Source: Ruminococcus sp. CAG:403
GTDB taxonomy: Bacteria > Bacillota > Clostridia > Oscillospirales > Ruminococcaceae
Reading direction: 5' to 3'
DNA: 12,339 bases
Assembly: GCA_000437255.1 (NCBI GenBank)
Contig: FR899103.1
Coordinates: 101,766-114,104, forward strand
The notes beneath the pieces are model-generated. The model searched no databases, was not told where the DNA came from, and was given only the letters and a program-made list of their open reading frames with translations. Both the position numbers and the translations under genes were made by a program. Numbering within the stretch: position 1 is the first letter of the stretch; each line of letters opens with the position of its first letter. This document shows positions 1 to 5,688 of the stretch, piece after piece.

Positions 1-435
1 CAGCCGGTGGCAAGAGATTTGCGCACCATTTCTTCTGCGCTGAAAATGATTTCGGATATGGAACGAATCGGAGATCAGGCAGATGATATTGCAGAGATTA
101 CCAAATTCATTAAAATGGATGAATTGGAAAGCAAACTGCATTTAAAGGAAATGGCAAAGGCTTCCATTGGAATGGTAACGGACAGCGTAGAATCTTTTGT
201 CAAAAAAGATCTGGAACTGGCAAAGCAGATTGCCGGTGAAGATGACAAGGTAGATGCACTGTTCCTCAAGGTGAAACAGGAACTGATTGATCTGCTGAAG
301 AAGGATCAGATTGACGGGGAACTCTGCCTGGATATTTTGATGATTGCAAAATACCTGGAGCGAATCGGAGACCATGCAGTAAATATTTCAGAGTGGGTAC
401 AGTATTCCATTACTGGCATTCATTCGCATGCATAA
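1..435 (+). CDS. phoU: Phosphate signalling protein PhoU, 5'-truncated by window edge
   Basis: This is the C-terminal two thirds of PhoU, the cytoplasmic helical-bundle protein that links the Pst phosphate transporter to the PhoR kinase and dampens Pho signalling when phosphate is plentiful. The reading frame is open from base 1. A GTG at 7 is internal and not a start, because the preceding residues already match the family. Both hallmark metal-binding helices are visible: ERIGDQADDIAE near the left edge and ERIGDHAVNISE near the C-terminus, as expected for the two tandem three-helix units. About 144 residues are present of the usual 215-220, so some 70-75 N-terminal residues lie outside. It ends 51 bp before the response regulator and is probably co-transcribed with it. 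The usual upstream partners in this arrangement are pstS, pstC, pstA and pstB. The identification rests on the duplicated motif plus the neighbours and is secure. Confidence 0.95.
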   Translation, partial: QPVARDLRTISSALKMISDMERIGDQADDIAEITKFIKMDELESKLHLKEMAKASIGMVTDSVESFVKKDLELAKQIAGEDDKVDALFLKVKQELIDLLKKDQIDGELCLDILMIAKYLERIGDHAVNISEWVQYSITGIHSHA

Positions 436-486
436 GAGCAAGTGAAGAACTGGAAGCAAAAATAACATTGTGGAGGATCAGAAAAG

Positions 487-1164
487 ATGATTTATTTGGT
501 AGAAGATGACGATAGCATTCGGGAATTGGTAATTTATACGTTGCACAGTACCGGAATGGATGCAACCGGATTCTCCCACCCCTCTGCATTTTGGGAAGCA
601 GTGGATCAAACGCTTCCAGATTTGATTATTTTGGACATCATGCTTCCAGAAGAAGACGGCATTTCTATTTTGAAGAAATTGAAAGCCAGACCGACCACCA
701 AGCAGATTCCCGTTATGATGCTGACCGCAAAGGGCAGTGAATACGATCAAGTGTTGGGGCTGGACAGCGGTGCGGATGACTATGTAGCAAAACCGTTCGG
801 TATGATGGCACTGCTGGCACGAATTAAGGCGGTACTGCGCCGTACCCAGCAGACGGAGCTGGATGCAGAGCTGCGCATTGGGATGCTGGCTGTGAATCCC
901 GTTAAACATACAGTAAAGGTTCGTGGGCAGTCAGTCAGTCTGACGCTAAAGGAGTTTGAATTGCTCTGCTTGCTGCTGGAAAACCGTGGAGTGGTCTACA
1001 CACGAGATCAGCTTTTGAATCATATCTGGGGATATGCATTTGATGGAGAAAGCCGGACAGTGGATGTGCACATTCGACATTTGCGCCAGAAGCTGGGCGA
1101 ATGTGGAACCTGCATTGAAACGGTACGGGGAATTGGTTACCGGATTGGAGAGGATACACCGTGA
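487..1164 (+). CDS. phoP: PhoB/PhoP-type response regulator (OmpR family)
   Basis: A 225-residue cytoplasmic DNA-binding response regulator. The receiver domain (about residues 1-118) has the acidic pair D7/D8, phosphoacceptor D50 in the LIILDIMLP segment, T80, switch aromatic Y99 and K102 in the KPF motif, so every phosphorylation residue is intact. The winged-helix output domain (about 125-222) ends with the OmpR-family signature RTVDVHIRHLRQKL followed by VRGIGYR. The start is supported by GGAGG at 472-476, ten bases before the ATG. Its stop TGA (1162-1164) overlaps the GTG at 1161 that looks like the ancestral start of the kinase, a typical translational coupling. The position between phoU and a PhoR-like kinase points to control of the phosphate regulon. 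The family alone would not distinguish it from other OmpR-type regulators, so the phosphate role comes from context. Confidence 0.93.
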   Translation: MIYLVEDDDSIRELVIYTLHSTGMDATGFSHPSAFWEAVDQTLPDLIILDIMLPEEDGISILKKLKARPTTKQIPVMMLTAKGSEYDQVLGLDSGADDYVAKPFGMMALLARIKAVLRRTQQTELDAELRIGMLAVNPVKHTVKVRGQSVSLTLKEFELLCLLLENRGVVYTRDQLLNHIWGYAFDGESRTVDVHIRHLRQKLGECGTCIETVRGIGYRIGEDTP

Positions 1165-1178
1165 CAAAACGTATTTTT

Positions 1179-1222
1179 CGCTCAATGATGGCAGTGGCAG
1201 CGCTCAATGATGGCAGTGGCAG
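1179..1222 (+). repeat. Perfect 22-bp tandem duplication at the kinase start
   Basis: Bases 1179-1200 and 1201-1222 are identical and directly adjacent. Each unit begins CGCTCAATGATGG and ends CAGTGGCAG. The next base also matches (1201 and 1223 are both C), so the exact phase of the unit is ambiguous by one base. Twenty-two is not a multiple of three. The duplication therefore moves the frame beginning at GTG 1161 away from the kinase frame, and that frame hits TGA at 1269-1271. Removing one copy joins GTG 1161 to the kinase in frame. This is read directly from the sequence; whether it exists in the organism or is an assembly error cannot be decided here. Confidence 0.95.
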
Positions 1223-2889
1223 CTGCCGTGCTGCTGATTTCTCTGGTTTTGTTTACCGGTGTACTGTATGATCATTTTGAAACACTGCGAATCGATCAGC
1301 TGCGGAGCACAGCAACTTATGTGGTACAGGGTGTGGAACAGGAAGGAATTTCTTACTTCGATCAGCTGGATAATCAGACCTACCGCATTACGCTGATGCT
1401 GCCGGATGGCAGTGTTGTCTATGACAATCAAAATGATCCGGCTTCCATGGAAAACCATAAAGATCGGGAGGAAATGCAGAAGGCTTTGGAAAGTGGCAGC
1501 GGCACCAGCATTCGTTACTCCAATACGCGTTCTAAAAAGACCATCAATTATGCTGTGCGCATGAAAGATGGAGCGGTACTGCGGATTTCTGATACACAGA
1601 CCGCAGTCTGGATTTTGATGAGCGGATTACTTCCTCCAATTGTATTCATTGTTGGAGTATCGTTGATTGGTTCTGCCATTCTTTCTGCCCGCGTTTCCAA
1701 GAAGATCGTAAAGCCGTTTAACAGCATTGACCTGGAGCACCCTGCACAGGCAAAAGCTTATGATGAATTGGCGCCGTTCCTGCAAAAGATTGCAACGCAG
1801 AAGCATGAAATCGCAGAAAAAATGCGGCAGCAGCAACAGCAGCAGCGGGAGTTCCAAATGATTACCGAAAACATGAGCGAGGGATTATTTGTGATTGACC
1901 GCAATCGCACCATTCTTTCCTACAACCACAGTGCGATGCAGATTTTTGGAATTGATTCAGATGTCAAGCATCAGAATTTGCTGACGGTCAACCGCAGCAT
2001 CCAGTTCCAGAAAGCAATCGATGAAGCGCTTTGCGGCAGACACAGCAGTGAAACCATTACCATGGATGACCATTGCTATCAAATTTTAGCCAATCCGGTG
2101 GTGCAGCCGACGGATTCTTCCACCAATTCGACACAGGGAGAAGAGGACATCATTGGTGTTGTCATTCTGGCAATGGACATTACAGAACGGGAAGCAAGGG
2201 AACAGTATCGGAGAGAATTTTCTGCCAATGTTTCCCACGAGTTGAAAACGCCGCTGACCTCTATTTCTGGATTTGCAGAAATTATGATGAATGGCTTGGT
2301 TCGAGCGGATGATATCCCGCATTTTTCCAAGAAGATTTACCAGGAATCCCAGCGTTTGATTGTTCTGATTGGCGATATCATTAAACTTTCCCAGCTGGAT
2401 GAACAAAGCGAACTGCCGGAAATGGAAGCTGTCAATCTGCTGGAACTTGCACAGCATGCAACAGAGTTGCTGGAAGAGTCTGCAAAGCAGCACACCATAT
2501 CTGTATCGGTGCAGGGAGATGTTGGTGTAATCGAGGGCATTCGACAGATTCTGGAAGAGATGATCTATAACCTCTGTGAAAATGCCATTAAGTACAATAA
2601 GCCAGGCGGAAGTGTAACGGTAACGGTATCCGATCAGGAGAATACGGTTGTACTGGCGGTGCAGGATACCGGAATTGGCATTCCAAAGCCGGATCAGGAT
2701 CGTGTCTTTGAGCGCTTTTATCGAGTGGATAAGAGCCATTCCAAGGAAGTTGGCGGAACCGGTTTGGGTCTGTCTATTGTAAAGCATGGTGCAATGCTGC
2801 ATCACGCCTCGCTGGAGTTGGAAAGTGAAGAGGGAGTCGGAACGACCGTTCGGATTCGTTTTCCAAAGCCGGAAGCAGCAGAAGAATAG
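1207..2889 (+). CDS. phoR: PhoR-type sensor histidine kinase, start disrupted by duplication
   Basis: A membrane sensor kinase that should phosphorylate the adjacent response regulator according to phosphate status. Numbered from ATG 1207 (560 residues): TM1 about 3-19, extracytoplasmic region about 20-125, TM2 about 132-158, a short HAMP-like linker, a six-glutamine run at 208-213, a PAS domain about 218-325, HisKA with H344 in SANVSHELKTP, then HATPase with N459 (N box), D487 (DTGIGIP), the FERFYRVD segment and the GGTGLGLS lid from 516. All catalytic motifs are intact. The natural start seems to be GTG 1161, overlapping the regulator stop and encoding VTKRIFRS ahead of MMAVAAAVLL. The 22-bp duplication puts that start out of frame. 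The longest remaining start is ATG 1207 (or 1210), which has no convincing ribosome binding site and loses the basic residues before TM1. Kinase identity is firm; the expression state is uncertain. Confidence 0.88.
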   Translation: MMAVAAAVLLISLVLFTGVLYDHFETLRIDQLRSTATYVVQGVEQEGISYFDQLDNQTYRITLMLPDGSVVYDNQNDPASMENHKDREEMQKALESGSGTSIRYSNTRSKKTINYAVRMKDGAVLRISDTQTAVWILMSGLLPPIVFIVGVSLIGSAILSARVSKKIVKPFNSIDLEHPAQAKAYDELAPFLQKIATQKHEIAEKMRQQQQQQREFQMITENMSEGLFVIDRNRTILSYNHSAMQIFGIDSDVKHQNLLTVNRSIQFQKAIDEALCGRHSSETITMDDHCYQILANPVVQPTDSSTNSTQGEEDIIGVVILAMDITEREAREQYRREFSANVSHELKTPLTSISGFAEIMMNGLVRADDIPHFSKKIYQESQRLIVLIGDIIKLSQLDEQSELPEMEAVNLLELAQHATELLEESAKQHTISVSVQGDVGVIEGIRQILEEMIYNLCENAIKYNKPGGSVTVTVSDQENTVVLAVQDTGIGIPKPDQDRVFERFYRVDKSHSKEVGGTGLGLSIVKHGAMLHHASLELESEEGVGTTVRIRFPKPEAAEE

Positions 2890-2900
2890 CAGGAAGAAGA

Positions 2901-2941
2901 AAAAAAGCAATCCAATCGGATATCGATTGGATTGCTTTTTT
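2901..2941. terminator. Bidirectional intrinsic terminator between convergent operons
   Basis: A perfect 12-bp stem, 2907-2918 (GCAATCCAATCG) pairing with 2924-2935, encloses a five-base loop. It is flanked by an A-run on the left and a T-run on the right that extend the pairing, so it reads as stem plus U-tract on either strand. It lies 12 bases after the kinase stop on the plus strand and 23 bases after the stop of the convergent HAD phosphatase gene on the minus strand, so one element probably ends both transcripts. Confidence 0.93.
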
Positions 2942-2964
2942 GTTTCCCCTTGCAAAATTTCTAT

Positions 2965-3777
2965 TTATAATACAAATCGTTCCAGCATTTCTGCCAGACC
3001 ATCGTGGTCATTGTCTGCGGTTGTGATGTAATTTGCAGCAGCCTTTGCAGCGTCGCAGCCGTTTGCCATTGCAACACCCAGTCCGGCATAGGCAATCATG
3101 GACACATCATTATAGCCATCGCCTGCGGCAATGGTTTCTTCCTGTCGAATGCCCAGCACTTCAATCAAGTGAGCAATAGAAGTGGCTTTATCAATGCCTT
3201 TTGGCATGACTTCCAGGAAGAATGGTTCGCTGCGGAAGACATCGGCTTGGGTGCCAAGTGCTTCCCGCATAATGGGTTCCAGTGGTGCCAGCTGTTCCGG
3301 CGGTGCCAGCATCAGACATTTGACTGGGCATGTTTCCAGTGCGTCTGGAATGGAGGAAACCACTGCAACCGGCATGCGATTGATGCGGGATTCCAGTTCC
3401 AGGTAGGAATTTTCAGAGGCAGGCACTTCCGAAAGAATCTGACCGCCTTGATAAGTAATCATTGGGATGCCGTGTTCCTTGGAAAGCTGGTAAGCAAGCT
3501 GAAAGGCGTCTTCAGAAAGGCGTGTAGCATGCAGGATGGTTCCGGTTTTGGCATCCTTGATGATGCCGCCGTTGAAAGGTAGCAGATAGCCGCCATAGGT
3601 CTCCAGTTCCAGTGCTGCTGCACTGGGGCGCACGCCAGGTTCTGGTCTGCCAGATGCAATGGCAAGCAGCAGACCCTGTTCCCTAGCTTGGTAAAGTGCC
3701 TGTTTGGTGCGTGGGGTGATTTGCTTTTCTGAATTGACTAGCGTGCCGTCAATGTCCAAAAATAGAATCCGATACAT
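2965..3777 (-). CDS. Cof-type HAD-superfamily hydrolase (subclass IIB)
   Basis: A 270-residue soluble phosphatase of the HAD superfamily, Cof/YkrA-like. Motif I is LFLDIDGTL at the N-terminus, with nucleophile D8 and acid/base D10. Motif II is the serine in IASGR (S42), motif III a lysine in the PKGIDKATSI segment, and motif IV GDGYND at about 219-224. The cap domain between motifs II and III is the IIB type typical of sugar-phosphate and FMN or pyridoxal-phosphate phosphatases. The start at 3777 is chosen because AGGAGG lies six bases upstream (3784-3789 on the minus strand) and the protein then opens directly with MYRILFLDIDGT; an upstream in-frame ATG at 3828 would add 17 unrelated residues. 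It is the last gene of a three-gene operon, 31 bp after the acetyltransferase, and is followed by the shared terminator. The substrate cannot be inferred from sequence. Confidence 0.93.
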   Translation of the reverse strand: MYRILFLDIDGTLVNSEKQITPRTKQALYQAREQGLLLAIASGRPEPGVRPSAAALELETYGGYLLPFNGGIIKDAKTGTILHATRLSEDAFQLAYQLSKEHGIPMITYQGGQILSEVPASENSYLELESRINRMPVAVVSSIPDALETCPVKCLMLAPPEQLAPLEPIMREALGTQADVFRSEPFFLEVMPKGIDKATSIAHLIEVLGIRQEETIAAGDGYNDVSMIAYAGLGVAMANGCDAAKAAANYITTADNDHDGLAEMLERFVL

Positions 3778-3808
3778 AAAAATCCTCCTAAAAATAACAT
3801 GCAGGTTT

Positions 3809-4282
3809 TTATTGCTGGAAGTCCTCATAAAGGTATTTCACAAATGCTTGTTCTGCATCCTTGCGATAGCCCAGGGATTCATAGAAGCGGTGAGCAGCCT
3901 GGTTGTTGGAAAGAGCAGTAAATGTAATGATTTCGCAGTTTCTGGCACGTGCCAATCGTTCAATTTCCTGGAACAACGCAGTTCCGACCCCCATTCTGCG
4001 GTAGGCAGGATCCACGCACACATACCATAGGGAAACAATGGGAGACGTTCCATCAAACAAATTATGGTAAAAGATCATGGACGTATAAGCGGCAATTTGT
4101 CCATTGATTTTTCCGACTAAGAAATTATAATGCGGATCAGATTGACACTGTGCAAATGTTTCCTGTACTTCAGCAAAGGCAGGACATTCTCCGAAGGTGT
4201 TTTGGCATAGCGTATAACAGGCAAACAGATCGGCTTCCTGAAGCGGCTCAAAGACAATAGTTGGGCAGGTAGGTGCACTCAT
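3809..4282 (-). CDS. GNAT-family N-acetyltransferase
   Basis: A 157-residue acetyltransferase of the GNAT fold, which transfers acetyl from acetyl-CoA to an amine. The acetyl-CoA-binding motif A is clear: YVCVDPAYRRMGVGTAL, with the R/Q-x-x-G-x-G/A pattern at R95, G98 and G100. Motif B appears near the end as NNQAAHRFYESLGYRK. I chose ATG 4282 because it overlaps the upstream HAD gene's stop by four bases (ATGA), the classic coupled arrangement, and GGAG lies eight bases before it at 4291-4294. An in-frame ATG at 4306 would extend into the upstream gene. The N-terminal half is rich in Cys and Gln and has no recognisable substrate signature. It sits between two HAD phosphatases in one transcript, which hints at a shared metabolite or housecleaning role. 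The acceptor is unknown. Confidence 0.9.
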   Translation of the reverse strand: MSAPTCPTIVFEPLQEADLFACYTLCQNTFGECPAFAEVQETFAQCQSDPHYNFLVGKINGQIAAYTSMIFYHNLFDGTSPIVSLWYVCVDPAYRRMGVGTALFQEIERLARARNCEIITFTALSNNQAAHRFYESLGYRKDAEQAFVKYLYEDFQQ

Positions 4283-5088
4283 AGGACAATCTCCAATTCT
4301 CGGCAAATGGTACGCAGTACGCCGTTTTCCGTATTGGGCGGAGCCAGAAAGCGTGCTTGTTGTTTGACACCTTCCTCTGCATTTTCCATGGCGTAGCTGT
4401 AGGCAGATGCCTGGAACATTGCAACATCATTGTAGAAATCGCCAAACGTCATGGTTTCTTCCGGGGAAATGCCTAGGTGATTTTGCAGGGTGCGAATGCC
4501 CATGCCTTTGTCGATGCCTGCCGGCATGACATCCATCCAGCAGTTTCCGGAAACGAGGAGATTCATGGAATTTCCGAATTCCTTTTGCAGCGCCGGAAAA
4601 GAGTTCTGCATGGGGCCAGCCATATCGCAAAGCGCAATTTTCAGAACTGGATCCTGTTTGGCAATATCGTATAGGGCTTCATAAGGGCAGTGCTGAAACT
4701 GCTTGTAAAAATTGTTAATTTCATTTTGAAATTGTTCCTGTGCACTTTGGGGATAATAGATATCATGCTGGCAGCAAAGAACCGGTATCACTTGATGCAA
4801 TTGTCGGCAGAGATCCAAAACAGTGTGAACAGCTTCCGGCTGCATACTGTGCAGAAGCGGTGCCTGTCCTGGAATCTGAATGTATCCGCCGTTGTCGCAA
4901 ATGAAAATTAAGGAAGCAGCCAAATCGCCAAATAGACTGGTCAGTGCAATGCGGGATCTTCCGCTTGCAATGGCAAACACAATGTCACGGCGATGCAGTT
5001 CCTGTAAAAGCTGCGGCAGCGCACGGGGCAGGTTTTTTTCTGCATCCAACAATGTGCCATCCATATCGGTTGCAATCAATCGAATCAT
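4279..5088 (-). CDS. Cof-type HAD-superfamily hydrolase (second copy type)
   Basis: A 269-residue HAD-IIB hydrolase, first gene of the minus-strand operon. Motif I is IATDMDGTLLD (D8 and D10), motif II is S42 in IASGR, motif III lies in the AGIDKGMGI segment, and motif IV is GDFYND at about 216-221, followed by a substrate-neutral tail. The start at 5088 has AAGGAG eight bases upstream (5097-5102 on the minus strand). It shares architecture with the other HAD protein two genes downstream, but the cap regions differ greatly, so they are probably paralogues with different substrates and not a recent duplication. The cap region here is rich in Cys, His and Gln (for example VLCCQHD). The stop overlaps the acetyltransferase start by four bases, indicating translational coupling. 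Specific substrate unknown. Confidence 0.92.
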   Translation of the reverse strand: MIRLIATDMDGTLLDAEKNLPRALPQLLQELHRRDIVFAIASGRSRIALTSLFGDLAASLIFICDNGGYIQIPGQAPLLHSMQPEAVHTVLDLCRQLHQVIPVLCCQHDIYYPQSAQEQFQNEINNFYKQFQHCPYEALYDIAKQDPVLKIALCDMAGPMQNSFPALQKEFGNSMNLLVSGNCWMDVMPAGIDKGMGIRTLQNHLGISPEETMTFGDFYNDVAMFQASAYSYAMENAEEGVKQQARFLAPPNTENGVLRTICRELEIVL

Positions 5089-5107
5089 AGAAACAACTCC
5101 TTTTCTA

Positions 5108-5125
5108 TGCCGCCAACCTGCGGCA
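5108..5125 (-). other. Small leader hairpin upstream of the HAD operon
   Basis: TGCCGC at 5108-5113 pairs perfectly with GCGGCA at 5120-5125 around a six-base loop, giving a GC-rich six-pair hairpin in the presumed 5' leader of the minus-strand operon. It lies just before the AAGGAG ribosome binding site at 5097-5102. It might stabilise the leader or be chance; there is no U-tract, so it is not a terminator. Confidence 0.3.
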
Positions 5126-5149
5126 AATGCTCCTCGGATTGCTTGCTAT

Positions 5150-5158
5150 AGTATAGCA
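5150..5158 (-). promoter_or_regulatory. Candidate extended -10 promoter for the HAD-GNAT-HAD operon
   Basis: Reading the minus strand, TGC followed by TATACT (5158 down to 5150) forms an extended -10 element about 60 bases before the ATG at 5088. No good -35 hexamer is visible at 16-18 bp, which is tolerated with an extended -10. The element lies in a short perfect palindrome (GCTATA-G-TATAGC, 5145-5157), which could be an operator or coincidence. It is the best candidate in the divergent region but is unproven. Confidence 0.45.
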
Positions 5159-5243
5159 TATTTTCGAGAAGTTCTGCATAACGGAAGTGTAAATTTTTTG
5201 CACCTGAGAAAGGAAACACGTTGTTTCCCTCCTGCAACAAAGC

Positions 5244-5272
5244 TTGACAAATACCCCTTGGGGGTATATAAT
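5244..5272 (+). promoter_or_regulatory. Consensus sigma-A promoter of the csoR-copA operon
   Basis: TTGACA at 5244-5249 and TATAAT at 5267-5272 are both perfect hexamers separated by exactly 17 bases. Transcription should start near 5279. The first ATG with a ribosome binding site after this is at 5294, and csoR begins at 5356. A promoter this strong needs repression, consistent with the CsoR operator that occupies its spacer. Confidence 0.93.
5251..5267. promoter_or_regulatory. CsoR operator within the promoter spacer
   Basis: The inverted repeat ATACCCC-TTG-GGGGTAT is perfect over seven base pairs each side. It fills the space between the -35 and -10 elements and overlaps the first base of the -10. 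C-run/G-run palindromes of the form TACCCC-N-GGGGTA are the known binding sites of CsoR-type copper repressors in Firmicutes. Bound CsoR would block RNA polymerase; Cu(I) binding would release it. The site was identified by its symmetry, its fit to the known consensus and the csoR gene immediately downstream. Confidence 0.9.
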
Positions 5273-5293
5273 AGGCGTGTAAGGAGTCAAGAA

Positions 5294-5452
5294 ATGGCAT
5301 CCTTTCGAAAATTAGAGTGTTTTATGCGAACACGTTTGAGAAAAGGAGTAGAAGAATGGAAGAAAAACAAAAGCAACAAGCGGTCTGTCCGCATTGTCAT
5401 AAAACCAAACAGCGTTCACAGGAAGAATGCACGAAGTTGGTGCATCGCCTGA
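5294..5452 (+). other. Possible leader ORF overlapping csoR
   Basis: The first ATG on the predicted transcript (5294) has a well-placed AAGGAG at 5281-5286, seven bases upstream. The frame stays open for 52 codons to TGA at 5450-5452, passing through the csoR start in another frame. The predicted peptide is strongly basic (MASFRKLECF...) and resembles nothing I recognise. It could be an unproductive start, a regulatory leader affecting csoR initiation, or chance. The reading frame is real; evidence that it is translated is only the ribosome binding site. Confidence 0.25.
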
Positions 5453-5676
5453 ATCGGGTGGAGGGACAAATTCGAGGGATCCGCAAAATGGTGGAGGAGA
5501 ATGCCTATTGTCCGGACATTTTGATACAGGTTGCAGCGGCTACAGCTGCTTTGAATGCATTCAATAAGGAATTGCTGGCAAGTCACATTCGAACCTGCGT
5601 AGCACAGGATATTCGCAGCGGCAAGGATGAAGTGATTGATGAACTGGTGACAACGCTGCAAAAATTGATGAAGTAA
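5356..5676 (+). CDS. csoR: Copper-sensing transcriptional repressor CsoR
   Basis: A 106-residue all-helical DUF156/CsoR-family repressor that binds DNA as apo-tetramer and releases it on binding Cu(I). The copper ligands are present in the canonical C-x24-H-x3-C spacing: C52, H77 and C81. The family core LNRVEGQIRGIRKMVEE (about 32-48) is intact and supports DNA binding and tetramer formation. The start at ATG 5356 has GGAG seven bases upstream (5345-5348). An upstream GTG at 5317 in the same frame lacks a ribosome binding site and encodes residues unlike the family. An extra N-terminal CPHCH segment (residues 11-15) and C25 add possible thiols. It is followed directly by copA, whose ribosome binding site overlaps the csoR stop, and preceded by a matching operator, so autorepression is likely. 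A nickel or persulfide sensor of the same family is less likely given the CopA partner. Confidence 0.95.
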   Translation: MEEKQKQQAVCPHCHKTKQRSQEECTKLVHRLNRVEGQIRGIRKMVEENAYCPDILIQVAAATAALNAFNKELLASHIRTCVAQDIRSGKDEVIDELVTTLQKLMK

Positions 5677-5688
5677 GGAGTTAAAGAG

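Noticed and set aside
1828..1845. CAG/CAA run encoding six glutamines in the kinase
   Set aside because: Short, mixed-codon and in frame, in a helical linker between TM2 and PAS where glutamine runs are common; no sign of repeat instability.
2086..2955. Minus-strand open frame of 289 codons opposite the kinase
   Set aside because: Antisense to conserved PAS, HisKA and HATPase motifs; it also spans the bidirectional terminator and has no family features.
5187..5228. Two small hairpins upstream of the csoR promoter (5187-5203 and 5212-5228)
   Set aside because: Stems of six or seven pairs without a U-tract, outside both predicted transcripts, and with no match to a known operator; probably chance in AT-rich DNA.
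5317..5355. Upstream GTG start giving a longer CsoR
   Set aside because: No ribosome binding site before 5317, and the extra 13 residues do not resemble the family; ATG 5356 has a good GGAG at proper distance.
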